From the NCBI GenBank assembly GCA_022008415.1, contig JAIRBC010000006.1, positions 62,001 to 126,000 of the forward strand: DNA of 64,000 nt. Direction: 5' to 3'. A model generated the notes under the pieces. That model saw only the letters and a program-made list of their open reading frames with translations, was not told the origin of the DNA and did not search any database. Position 1 is the stretch's first letter, and every line of letters starts with the position of its first letter. Both the position numbers and the translations under genes were made by a program. The stretch is from Cerina litoralis (GTDB taxonomy: Bacteria > Bacteroidota > Bacteroidia > Flavobacteriales > Flavobacteriaceae). Of the stretch, positions 19,433-27,525 are shown one piece after another.

Positions 19433-20594
19433 TGCCGATGACAATTTTTTTACTGTCAAAAATAGAAAGAAAGATATAGCCTACCATCCCGAAAAGCAAA
19501 GCAGCAAAAGTAGATAGCACCATACTGCCCACCACGTATGCCTTGAGGTGCTGTATCAACTCAAAGTTTCCCGAAATATCTTCGGAGGTAAGCAAAAAAT
19601 CCTGTCCCAAAACCCAATTGCCCAATACCAAGCTAACATAAAGGATAAAGGGAATAAAAGGAGGAAAACTAACGTTGGAAAAAGCAAAGGCGATTACCTT
19701 GTTCAACCGCAAAAGGACCGCTAAAAAAAGAACGATAACGGTCTGTAGCCCCCAGAGGGGGGTAAGTCCTATAAAAACGCCCAAGGCTATGGAAAATGCC
19801 TTTTTTTTTGGAGAGTCGTCACTGTGCAAAAAATCCTCAACCAAAAAGCGTTTGACTCCTTTTTTTTTTAATTTTCGATATAGGTCCCGGGGCTTTATAT
19901 AAAAAAATGCAATGGTTACGAGAACCGTATTCAGAATACTGATGCGCACAAAGTCGGTTATTGGTCTAAAATGGGAAACCCGGTCGGTCTCGTCATAATG
20001 CACCTTCACCCCTACATTTTTAACCAAGGTACCGTTCCATGAGGCACGAACTATAGCCTCGATTTCGAACTCGAATTTCTTGGTGTGGAACTTGAGGTTT
20101 TGCAATTGCTTAACGGGGTACATTCGATATCCACATTGGGTATCCCTAAGCCGGATGCCCGTCTCTACCCAAAACCAAAAACTGGAAAATTTGTTACCAA
20201 AGCTACTGTTTTTGGGCACAGTGGAATGGTCCATATTTCTGGCCCCGATTAGCAACAGATTTTTGTTATCTTCCTGCTCCAGGGCTTTGAGAAAGACCGG
20301 GATATCATCGGGAAAATGCTGCCCGTCCGAATCTATGGTGATGGCGTATTCGAAACCCAGTTTTACCGCATGCTGAAACCCCAGTCTAAGGGCGATCCCT
20401 TTGCCCGTGTTGTTGGACAATCGGATCTGTTCCAATTGGGGATATCCCTCCAGAATATTGGCCGTGTCGTCGGTGCAACCGTCGTTTACAATGATTACCC
20501 TATCCGTGTATTCCAGCACACCGTTGATGACCCCCTTCAATGTTCTGGCATTGTTATAGGTTGGGATGACCACACAGCAATTGAGCCGTGTCAT
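19425..20594 (-). CDS. Family 2 glycosyltransferase with C-terminal DUF2062
   Basis: 389 residues from the ATG at 20594 (an upstream GTG at 20627 is possible). Residues ~1-230 are a GT2/DPM1-like domain: VVIPTYNNARTLKGVI, IIVNDGCTDDT, DSDGQHFPDDI. Residues ~255-380 form a DUF2062 membrane region with GLTPLWGLQTV. This architecture recurs in flexirubin and aryl-polyene clusters. The acceptor could be the lipid anchor of the polyene or a carrier, but flexirubins themselves are not known to be glycosylated, so the substrate is open. Translationally coupled to the exporter. Confidence 0.87.
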   Translation of the reverse strand: MTRLNCCVVIPTYNNARTLKGVINGVLEYTDRVIIVNDGCTDDTANILEGYPQLEQIRLSNNTGKGIALRLGFQHAVKLGFEYAITIDSDGQHFPDDIPVFLKALEQEDNKNLLLIGARNMDHSTVPKNSSFGNKFSSFWFWVETGIRLRDTQCGYRMYPVKQLQNLKFHTKKFEFEIEAIVRASWNGTLVKNVGVKVHYDETDRVSHFRPITDFVRISILNTVLVTIAFFYIKPRDLYRKLKKKGVKRFLVEDFLHSDDSPKKKAFSIALGVFIGLTPLWGLQTVIVLFLAVLLRLNKVIAFAFSNVSFPPFIPFILYVSLVLGNWVLGQDFLLTSEDISGNFELIQHLKAYVVGSMVLSTFAALLFGMVGYIFLSIFDSKKIVIGNG

Positions 20595-20781
20595 TTTTTC
20601 ATAATTGGATGGGGCGATAATAGGCACGGGCTAAACTTTTTGGCACCTGAGGATGAAATTGATGCTATCTACAGGTTTAAATGCAATACAAAGATATGGA
20701 TTAGAAAGGTAACCAGTATACGGTTCTCAATAAGCAGTATCTCCCGGTTTTATAGATGGGTCGTCCGAGGAAACGATTATT

Positions 20782-20820
20782 TCAAATTCAAGTTCCAATT
20801 CAAGTTCAAATTCGAGACCA
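20782..20820. repeat. Degenerate TTCAAGTTC-type repeat in gap
   Basis: In the 263-bp gap between the GT2 start and the next stop, the units TTCAAATTCAAGTTCCAATT and CAAGTTCAAATTCG form a short imperfect tandem tract. No ORF or promoter box was convincing in the gap. Confidence 0.6.
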
Positions 20821-20857
20821 AACCGTTGTCAAAAGGATTTCCAACAACTATTCACGC

Positions 20858-21343
20858 TTAAAGCTTTTGCTTTTCGGGGTCATCGAAAGCGTCGGATTGC
20901 AATGCGTAGTTTCTTACAAATGTTTTCACCTCTTTGGATCGTGTGTGTTTGTAATTTATCAATATAAATTTTTTATCCTCCTCTATGTTATCTCGATAAC
21001 CCACAATATTTGGGGAGTTTTCCTGAACGCTCATCCTAATGCACCTAATTTCTATGTTCGATGGATCTTCTTTTACGGCATATTCCAACAGGTCCCTTCC
21101 TTTGTTAAAAAAGTCGGTTTTTTCCTTGAAGCCATTTCCGAATAGTGCCATAATGGTAGAGGCGGCACCCTTGTATGCAACCAGGACCTTACTATCCCCT
21201 TTGGTAACTGGCAAAAGGGATTTGTACAGTTCTTTGGCCAGCTCTTCACTTTGGGAGGCTTTGGGGTATTCGGCCCTAATCTTTGTTAGATCTGGCTGAA
21301 ATAGAAGAGTGCAATAAAGAAAACTGAGAACTAGGAATTTCAT
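20858..21343 (-). CDS. Small secreted hypothetical protein of flexirubin cluster
   Basis: 161 residues with an N-terminal hydrophobic signal (MKFLVLSFLYCTLLF). The rest is mostly helical and TPR-like in character (EELAKELYKSLLP, GRDLLEYAVKEDPSNIEIRCIRMSVQ). I do not recognise a named domain. It lies between the GT2 and serpin genes on the same strand, with gaps of 263 and 163 bp, so it may have its own promoter. Its place in the cluster suggests a periplasmic helper, but no function can be assigned. Confidence 0.75.
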   Translation of the reverse strand: MKFLVLSFLYCTLLFQPDLTKIRAEYPKASQSEELAKELYKSLLPVTKGDSKVLVAYKGAASTIMALFGNGFKEKTDFFNKGRDLLEYAVKEDPSNIEIRCIRMSVQENSPNIVGYRDNIEEDKKFILINYKHTRSKEVKTFVRNYALQSDAFDDPEKQKL

Positions 21344-21506
21344 CCAATTGGATTGATATTGATTAAACGGGTGCTAAATTAAGGTGCCAATGGTGCCTTA
21401 AGAATCGGAATCATGATATAAATGACAAGACCATGCCCGACTTGGGATGTTTTTTTATCTTGATTCTTGGTTCTTGTATTCAGTGCGCAATTTAATAAAA
21501 TCCGAT

Positions 21507-22730
21507 CTACTTGTCGTACTCCGGCATCCCTACCTTGCCTATAAAACAGATAGATCCCGTTTCCTTTTCGGTGATCGCGAACAAAAAGGGACGGTCAAAT
21601 ACCAAAGGTTTTCCAGGGCCAGCAGAGGTAACTCCCATACCTACTGCGGTCACCGCAGCCGCTTCGGTTCCTTTTTCATTGACATCGATATAGGTTTTTT
21701 GGAGGACCAGGGAGATATAGGTCGGAACGTCGCTCAATTCGCTAAAATCGGCCAAATCCGGATTAAAGGCAATTCCAAGCCCAAGATCTTTAAGGATATC
21801 GTTTAATTTCTTTTTGTAAGAAAATGTAAATTTTGGGATTGTGACCGTTAGGTTTCCAGAGGTAAAATTGGCTTGCAATTGGCTCCATTGATCGCCGTCG
21901 ATTATATTGACAACATCGGTTATGGACTTATCCACATGGGGCAATAAAAGCGTCATCGCGTATTTATCGTTTTTGTATGGGAGTACCACAGAGGAGAAGG
22001 TGTCGTTGAAATAATAGGATAGATTCTGTTCCATGGTCATCATGGCTACGGATTTAGGCAGCCCATCGTCGCCATGAAATGGGAGGTCTTTGGTTCTATC
22101 GGCATCAAAACGGTACTTCCATTCGCTATTAAAATAGAGGGCATTGATGGCGAACAGAATTGAATTGGAATCAATGTTATTCAGGATGGTCGGTATTTTT
22201 CCGTTGGTATTGTCGGAGGCCCAGTTGTTTATGGTATTTAGGGTCTGTGGGTCACCAAAATCCATATTGGCAACCTTGGCGTTATAAAATTTCTCGTTTA
22301 ACGCCGTAAAGGAGTCCTTCACCGGAAAGGTATTTTCTACCCATATAGAATTGGCGATCTTAAAAGTGGATCCCGAGCCGGAATAGGTGAGATTGTCAAT
22401 TATATTTTGGTTTACCGCATTGGTTTCTTCCAGTGTGGCATCCCCATAATGCAAGGTATTGTCAAAGGCTTGCCTGGTTTCCCCTGCGGCCCCGTTGTAG
22501 ACCATCCCCAGGGCCAAAGAGGCACTCACGGGAGAAATCATAAAGTTGGTCTTCTCCTCGTTTGCCGCAATTTTCTTGAAAAGGGAAAAGGCAAATTCGT
22601 TATTTGCGCTGACGATCTGTTTGCTTTTGGCAACGGACTCGAAGGACGGTAACGGTTCTTGGGTTTCTTTTTCGCAACCCTGTAAGAGCAAGAGGGTGGC
22701 AAAAACAACAACAAAAAAGGTAAATCTCAT
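21507..22730 (-). CDS. Serpin-family lipoprotein
   Basis: 407 residues. Lipobox LLQGC places a lipid anchor at Cys19. The rest is a full serpin: NFMISPVSASLALGMVYNGA (~62-80), NAIYFNS-like NALYFNSEWKYRFD, TLLLPH, and near the end FDRPFLFAITEKETGSICFIGKV. The reactive-centre hinge at ~352-371 reads EKGTEAAAVTAVGMG, which fits the small-residue pattern of inhibitory serpins; P1 is probably a Thr or Val near residue 368. It would inhibit proteases at the cell surface. Nothing links it to pigment synthesis except its position. Confidence 0.93.
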   Translation of the reverse strand: MRFTFFVVVFATLLLLQGCEKETQEPLPSFESVAKSKQIVSANNEFAFSLFKKIAANEEKTNFMISPVSASLALGMVYNGAAGETRQAFDNTLHYGDATLEETNAVNQNIIDNLTYSGSGSTFKIANSIWVENTFPVKDSFTALNEKFYNAKVANMDFGDPQTLNTINNWASDNTNGKIPTILNNIDSNSILFAINALYFNSEWKYRFDADRTKDLPFHGDDGLPKSVAMMTMEQNLSYYFNDTFSSVVLPYKNDKYAMTLLLPHVDKSITDVVNIIDGDQWSQLQANFTSGNLTVTIPKFTFSYKKKLNDILKDLGLGIAFNPDLADFSELSDVPTYISLVLQKTYIDVNEKGTEAAAVTAVGMGVTSAGPGKPLVFDRPFLFAITEKETGSICFIGKVGMPEYDK

Positions 22731-22913
22731 AACTTATGACTTTAAAAGTTGATCGAAAATCCTGCCTAGGAGGAGTATAAAGGCAAGGGAAACTCTCCCT
22801 AAAACCTATATCATAGATGTAGGTAAGCCAAAATGGTTGCGTGACTAATAATTACTTTCATATTTAACCATATAACAGATAGAAAAGTGATGTATTTTGT
22901 CCTCGTTCTTTGT

Positions 22914-23291
22914 CTATTTTCTTTTTTCTACAACCTTAAAAACCGCATTCAATTTCAATGCCAAGGTTTCCCCAAAGGAAGTAGTGTTCTTTACTTTGAC
23001 CTCGTCTTCCGATCTGGAAATATCCAGCACCAAAGTTAGATCTGGATGGATCTCCGGATTGATGATCGCCATAAATTTTATGTTGGAGGATACCGATAGG
23101 AACAGTTTTTCCCCAACCACTTCCTCGGTGAGCTCCTTGATGATTTGGATCATACACACCCCGGGCATCACCGGATTGCCTGGAAAATGGCCCTTGAATA
23201 TTTCGTGGTCTTTGTCGATGGCGATCTGGGCGATTGTCCGATCCTTATCGGTGACCCGATCGTTTACTTGGTATAAATCCTCTATCAACAT
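22914..23291 (-). CDS. FabZ-like 3-hydroxyacyl-ACP dehydratase (flexirubin-type)
   Basis: 125 residues with a single hotdog fold. The FabZ motif GHFPGNPVMPGVCMIQ is present at ~34-49 with the catalytic His. The position 14 residues after this His, normally Glu in FabZ (EAMAQ), is Gln here (MIQIIKE), so activity may be altered or need a partner. Expected role: dehydration of the 3-hydroxyacyl-ACP intermediate of the polyene or of the resorcinol precursor. It is 5 bp from the beta-barrel gene and ends this sub-operon. Confidence 0.85.
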   Translation of the reverse strand: MLIEDLYQVNDRVTDKDRTIAQIAIDKDHEIFKGHFPGNPVMPGVCMIQIIKELTEEVVGEKLFLSVSSNIKFMAIINPEIHPDLTLVLDISRSEDEVKVKNTTSFGETLALKLNAVFKVVEKRK

Positions 23292-23296
23292 CGTTT

Positions 23297-23890
23297 CTAA
23301 AATTCAAATTTATAGGCGGCCCCTATTTGAAAAACAGAATTCAAATGGTTTTCACTGTAATTGGGGACATATTCGCCCTCCTGGTTAAACAGTTCCACAT
23401 CTAGCAAACCCTGTTTGTAGCGAGCTTCCAAAACAAGCCCAAAGGGGAATTCATAACCCACTCCGCCAAAAAATGCAAAATCGATTGGGGTTTTGTCCAG
23501 ATCCCCATTCCCGTTTATGACGCTGATCGCACTGTTCTCGGCGTTGATATCCAAGGTAGGACCCAACACCAAATGAAACCCGATATTAGGCGATACAAAG
23601 AATTTATTGGCGAGTCCGATGGAAATATATTGAATGTTCAGATCTTCGGGAGCACGGGAATTGCCGTTGCCGCCCTGTTGGGAATACAGGAGCTCGGGCT
23701 GTAGGGTGTACCTTTTATTAAATTGGATACTGGCAAATCCTCCCACATAAATCCCGGTTTTAGGATCTAAATAGGAGTTCGTAATCTCAGAATTGTTTAT
23801 CCCCATTTTTATGCCTGGCCGCACCTTAACTTGAGCGTAAATCGACGTAAAAAGCAAGCAAAACACAATGAATAAGGAAAGCTTTCTCAT
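23297..23890 (-). CDS. Outer-membrane beta-barrel protein (PorT-like)
   Basis: 197 residues with a signal peptide cleaved after about residue 19 (TSIYAQ). Alternating aromatic/hydrophobic strands (VGGFASIQFNKRYTLQPELLYSQQGG, FFGGVGYEFPFGLVLEARYKQGL) and a C-terminal strand ending in Phe (GAAYKFEF) are typical of the small outer-membrane beta-barrel family of Bacteroidota. It overlaps the lipoprotein gene by 4 bp. It could hold or pass the pigment in the outer membrane, which is inference. Confidence 0.83.
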   Translation of the reverse strand: MRKLSLFIVFCLLFTSIYAQVKVRPGIKMGINNSEITNSYLDPKTGIYVGGFASIQFNKRYTLQPELLYSQQGGNGNSRAPEDLNIQYISIGLANKFFVSPNIGFHLVLGPTLDINAENSAISVINGNGDLDKTPIDFAFFGGVGYEFPFGLVLEARYKQGLLDVELFNQEGEYVPNYSENHLNSVFQIGAAYKFEF

Positions 23891-24594
23891 TTAATAGTTT
23901 TTAAATTGATCCTAAGTGGAATATTTTGATGCGTAATCCTTATAATTTTCGACATATTGCCCCTAGCCTCCAAAAATAGAAATTCCGTTTTATCCTTTTT
24001 TCCTGAAGCCCGTATTATTTTATTTAATAAGCCGTCTTTGTAAAAGTAAAAATACTTTTTCTTATCGTTTTTGGTCTCAAAAATTTTCTGATCGTCTTTT
24101 GTGAAAGTCCTTAAAACCTGGGGATTCCCGGTTATCAATGTTCTAAAGTCGTTTTTTAAGGTGTTGATCAATACCTTTCTGTCCATTTCATCAAGCAAGT
24201 AATTTACGGTAAACTTGTCCCTCTCAAAAGAAAAATCGAGGATTTTACTGCCCATTTCGGTGGTAAAGACCACCCTATGCCGGTCCGGCCCCAATTTTTT
24301 TACGATAAACAATCCGCCAAATTCTTTTTTCTGTAGGGATATCCTCGCCTTGTATATATAGTCTTTGGACGGATCGGAAAAATAGGGGTTCAGGATTCCA
24401 TTGGTGGTGATTTCCGTTTCATTAAAGTTGTTTTCCTTGGGGTAGGATCCGCAGGCCAACATAAGAAGCAAGACACTGAGTTTTGTCAGGACGGGCCAGA
24501 AAAAGGATTTCTTTGGGAGAATAGGGCCGATGCAAAAATATAATCTTTGTAAATAGAGCCAAGAGCCAAGAGCCAAGACCAAAGACATCATCAT
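23887..24594 (-). CDS. Lipoprotein of flexirubin cluster, start uncertain
   Basis: No named domain recognised; residues after the lipobox (LLLMLAC) are rich in beta structure (GLFIVKKLGPDRHRVVFTT). The position after a LolA-like gene matches the small lipoproteins of aryl-polyene clusters. The start is a problem. The frame is open up to a TTG at 24708 overlapping the lolA stop; ATG codons occur only at 24594-24586, giving an unusually long hydrophobic leader, while a normal lipoprotein signal (PKKSFFWPVLTKLSVLLLML) has no ATG of its own, only an ATT at 24522. A heptamer-repeat tract and a promoter-like box lie in between. I give the ATG at 24594, with low confidence in the start but good confidence in the body. 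Confidence 0.65.
   Translation of the reverse strand: MMMSLVLALGSWLYLQRLYFCIGPILPKKSFFWPVLTKLSVLLLMLACGSYPKENNFNETEITTNGILNPYFSDPSKDYIYKARISLQKKEFGGLFIVKKLGPDRHRVVFTTEMGSKILDFSFERDKFTVNYLLDEMDRKVLINTLKNDFRTLITGNPQVLRTFTKDDQKIFETKNDKKKYFYFYKDGLLNKIIRASGKKDKTEFLFLEARGNMSKIIRITHQNIPLRINLKTIK
24533..24562 (-). promoter_or_regulatory. Promoter-like TTG-N19-TATTTTTG inside the lipoprotein leader
   Basis: On the minus strand TTG (24562-24560) and TATTTTTG (24540-24533) are separated by 19 nt, the spacing of Bacteroidota sigma factor promoters. The TTG is part of the last AGAGCCA-type heptamer. A transcript from here would begin after the ATG at 24594 and before the lipoprotein signal codons. Confidence 0.5.
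24554..24587. repeat. Heptamer repeat tract at lipoprotein 5' end
   Basis: The plus strand reads three near-perfect AGAGCCA units followed by AGACCAA and AGAC. The same unit recurs in degenerate form at ~13110-13140 and ~52690-52705. Confidence 0.75.
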
Positions 24595-24704
24595 TTGCGG
24601 GAAGAAGTCTTGTATACCGTTTCTTTCCCGAATAACTAGGGGTTGCTTCCAAATCGGAAACACCAATTTAGACAGCATTTGGGTCGGTTTTGTGACAGGA
24701 GTTC

Positions 24705-25322
24705 TCAATGATCGAATACCGCATCGGGTAGGGGTTTATTTACCGTTCTATGGCTAAAAGTAATTTGGGTGTAGTCGTCCGAGGGTTCTATCATTCTTAC
24801 CTGGATTACCTCTCCCTTTGGGTTGAAAACTAAATGGAATGCCTTTATGTATTTTGACAAATTTTTATTTTTTGGAACAAAGTGGACCTCGTTGTCGTTC
24901 CCCTTTTTAAAATATGTAATATAAAATTCGTCCTCTTGGAACATATCCCCCTTTACGCTGTTCACGATGAGTTGATTAAGTTGCTCGAACAATTTGCTGC
25001 CACCCATATCCATTTGGCTCTTATTTCCCTCATCGTCGACGTACATGGTCCCATCCTTAAACAAAATACTGTATTGGAAAGGATCTGTGTACTCCCATTT
25101 TACAAGATTGGGAGTTTTAAAAGCCAGTTTGCCCTTGGTGATAATGTCGTTGGACAAAAAACCCAAATGTTTGGTCTGTACAAAGTCGACCGATAAGGTA
25201 TTGGTGGCTGCGGCATGTTGCATCACCTTTTCTCTTAGGGCATTGGCCTCAGTAATCTCCATTTTGGTCTGGGCGCCGACTCCAAGTACGAAGAAAAATA
25301 GGGGATAAATAAGGTTACGCAT
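24705..25322 (-). CDS. LolA-like outer-membrane lipoprotein carrier
   Basis: 205 residues with a signal peptide (ending GVGAQ). The LolA family pattern is visible: SVDFVQTKHLGFLSNDIITKGKLAFKTPNLVKWEYTDP is a typical strand pattern, and later MYVDDEG. LolA proteins carry hydrophobic cargo through the periplasm. Cluster-specific copies occur in aryl-polyene and flexirubin clusters and are thought to help move the pigment lipid to the outer membrane. Overlaps the deacetylase gene by 8 bp upstream. Confidence 0.87.
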   Translation of the reverse strand: MRNLIYPLFFFVLGVGAQTKMEITEANALREKVMQHAAATNTLSVDFVQTKHLGFLSNDIITKGKLAFKTPNLVKWEYTDPFQYSILFKDGTMYVDDEGNKSQMDMGGSKLFEQLNQLIVNSVKGDMFQEDEFYITYFKKGNDNEVHFVPKNKNLSKYIKAFHLVFNPKGEVIQVRMIEPSDDYTQITFSHRTVNKPLPDAVFDH

Positions 25323-26091
25323 AGGCTTCTATTTCCAGCAATTGGTCTACGGTGACGGATTCCAGGTGGTTTGCTTGCAAAAATAACAATAACCGTTCCA
25401 ATACCTTTACGGATTTTTCGCTGGAATCGTGGAGCAGGACAATATCTCCTTTGTAAATCCTATCGGTAATCCGCTTTAGGATGGTTTCTTCGGATGATTT
25501 TGTGGTGTCCAGCGAACGAATACTCCAACCAATGGATTGAAGTTTAGTAACCTGCAAGGCCTTTGCAATACTTGGGTTGGTAACCCCGAAAGCCGGACGG
25601 TACAGTTTCATCTCCATGCCGCTTATTTTATTTGCCAACCGGTTGGTTTGCATCAACTCTTCCACTACTTTTTGGGTTGAAAAAAACCCAAAACTGTTGG
25701 CATGGGAATAGGTATGGTTACCCACCGTATGTCCTTGCGCCAAGATTTCTTGAAACAATTGCGTATTTTCCTCGATGTTCTTACCGATGCAAAAAAAGGT
25801 GGCCTTGGCCTTGTGTTTTTTCAACAAGGTCAAGATTTGGGGTGTAAATTCGGGATTTGGGCCATCATCAAAAGTAAGGGAAACGCAATTTTTTTTGGTC
25901 AATGGGTTCGAGTTTAACGACTTTAAATGATAATTCCACCGCATGTGAAATGATCCAACCGTTGTTAGTGTCAACCAGAGAATTGCCAAAAGCAGATAGG
26001 ACCACCAAGGTGTCCCAACAAAGAAATGGACCCCGACCAAGAGGAGGATCATCAAGACGGCGAGGAAGTTAACGGTCTTAAATCTCAGCAT
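25315..26091 (-). CDS. Polysaccharide deacetylase family (NodB) protein, membrane-anchored
   Basis: 258 residues. Two hydrophobic segments within the first ~48 residues, then a NodB domain: TFDDGPNP (Asp75, Asp76), GNHTYSH (His126, His130), RPAFG instead of the usual RPPYG, and LLHDSS near the end. Metal-dependent N- or O-deacetylase in the envelope. Its role in a pigment cluster is not settled; family members recur in such clusters. It overlaps the ketosynthase-like gene by 7 bp and lolA by 8 bp, so the set is translationally coupled. Confidence 0.88.
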   Translation of the reverse strand: MLRFKTVNFLAVLMILLLVGVHFFVGTPWWSYLLLAILWLTLTTVGSFHMRWNYHLKSLNSNPLTKKNCVSLTFDDGPNPEFTPQILTLLKKHKAKATFFCIGKNIEENTQLFQEILAQGHTVGNHTYSHANSFGFFSTQKVVEELMQTNRLANKISGMEMKLYRPAFGVTNPSIAKALQVTKLQSIGWSIRSLDTTKSSEETILKRITDRIYKGDIVLLHDSSEKSVKVLERLLLFLQANHLESVTVDQLLEIEAYA

Positions 26092-27149
26092 TTTTTGAGT
26101 AATACTAGGCTATGGTTTTCTCCGCGATACTGGTTGTAGAGCAAAACGTTCTTGGGTTTGGAAATGGACTTGTCGTTCAATTTTACAATTTCCGGCACCT
26201 GGCCGGTTCTTAATATTTTTGAGGCCAGCCATACCCCAAAAGCCGAAGCCGTATTGAATTCCCCGCATAAATGTTTGTAGTAGGCTTGTGGAATATCTTT
26301 AAAAAGCCCTTCACCCAAGGTGTTGTAAAACCCGTCGAATTCCTCATCCCCATTGTTTCCAATAACGACCAAATCCAGCTCTTCCAGGGCGACACCATTT
26401 TCTCGAAGAAAGGTTGTAACGGTATCCGTTAATTCGGCTTTAGACAACGTATTGTATATCCCAACGTCGCATAACTCGGCATAAGTATTTGCCCGTTTTT
26501 CGTTGGAAAGGACGAAGAAATTGGCCCCTTCGCTAAAAATGGCCCCCTTTGTGTTGCACCCGAGGACCTTTAAAGAGTCTTCCACCTGTTCCTTTATGTG
26601 ATGGACAAGTTTATGGACCTTCGTCGTGTGCTCTCCCAATTCGTCCACCCCTCCTACCAAAACGTATTGGGCCTCTTTGCCCTCCAATTGCATTAGGGAA
26701 TCCAACAGCGCCGATTCAAAGGAGTTACTGGAGTGTACATAGGTGAAGTTATAGCCTTTGCATCCCATACCCAGAGCGACTTGGCCACCAACGGTATTAT
26801 GGGTAGATTGGATAAAGGAGGTTGGGGTGAGGTACGCTTCGTTGTTGTCGATAATGGCACTTACAAATTTTTCGGAATCGATAACGCAACCCATCCCCGT
26901 ACCGGTTATTATGGCATCTACATTTTCCAATCCGGCCTCATTTAGGGCTATTTTCGATGCCACTACCCCCATTTTGATTCCCTTGGCCATTCTGCGTGCT
27001 GCCGCTGGGGGGATATAATCCTTGTAAATGGGATCTATGGCAGGGATTACGGTCTCGTCATAACCTACGACCTCGTCCAAAAAACCATTATTGTCGAAGG
27101 TCTTTTGGGCCGAAATGGATCCTATGCCGTTTATGTATGTTTTGTTCAT
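26085..27149 (-). CDS. Degenerate ketosynthase, chain-length-factor-like
   Basis: 354 residues from ATG 27149 (MNKTYINGIGS); the frame runs 48 bp further up but without similarity. Thiolase-fold ketosynthase, yet the nucleophile position reads YVHSSNSFESALL with no Cys near residue 140, and the usual HGT motif is NNGDEEFDG. So it should not condense on its own. It resembles the CLF partner (ApeC type) that pairs with an active ketosynthase in aryl-polyene systems. The neighbouring complete ketosynthase at 27526 is the natural partner, though a 376-bp repeat-rich gap separates the genes. Confidence 0.85.
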   Translation of the reverse strand: MNKTYINGIGSISAQKTFDNNGFLDEVVGYDETVIPAIDPIYKDYIPPAAARRMAKGIKMGVVASKIALNEAGLENVDAIITGTGMGCVIDSEKFVSAIIDNNEAYLTPTSFIQSTHNTVGGQVALGMGCKGYNFTYVHSSNSFESALLDSLMQLEGKEAQYVLVGGVDELGEHTTKVHKLVHHIKEQVEDSLKVLGCNTKGAIFSEGANFFVLSNEKRANTYAELCDVGIYNTLSKAELTDTVTTFLRENGVALEELDLVVIGNNGDEEFDGFYNTLGEGLFKDIPQAYYKHLCGEFNTASAFGVWLASKILRTGQVPEIVKLNDKSISKPKNVLLYNQYRGENHSLVLLKKC

Positions 27150-27185
27150 TTGAAAGATTTTTTTTAACCCTTTTAGTTGAGAACT

Positions 27186-27412
27186 TGGAAGGTACACCGA
27201 CCAATGCGTCCTTGACCCCTCCTCCCGAGGGCACCCCGCCAGTCCGCCCGTGCCATTCGGACGGGAATGATTGTCGGGCTGACTCCCCTTGAAAAAAGGG
27301 GAGGACCTTAGTATTAAACCTTCTATAAAATTTAAATTTTCCGGTCGTTACTGAAATTGGCCACTTGGAGCCCCACCTTTTAAAGGAGGGGTGCCGAAGG
27401 CGGGGTGGTCAC
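27186..27412. repeat. Palindrome-rich intergenic repeats between CLF and ketosynthase genes
   Basis: This gap (27150-27525) has no credible gene. It holds GTCCG...CGGAC (27242-27262), a hairpin CTCCCCTT/AAGGGGAG (27283-27303), and CCCCACC (27371-27377) pairing with GGGGTGG (27402-27408) around CCTTTTAAAGG. The 14-mer GGTGCCGAAGGCGG at 27390-27403 also occurs at 5414-5427. These look like dispersed palindromic elements. Confidence 0.7.
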
Positions 27413-27525
27413 CTATGGAATTTTACTTTTATAGCCAATTATCCAATGTTTCTAAAAATATCGAAAAAACCCTTAACCATACTCGTCTTTTATCTCGTTT
27501 CTTTTGTCTTGCCTTACTTTCATTT

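Noticed and set aside
24594-24708. Coding use of the TTG at 24708 as lipoprotein start
   Set aside because: Would give ~80 residues with repeat-encoded sequence before the lipobox; not a plausible signal.
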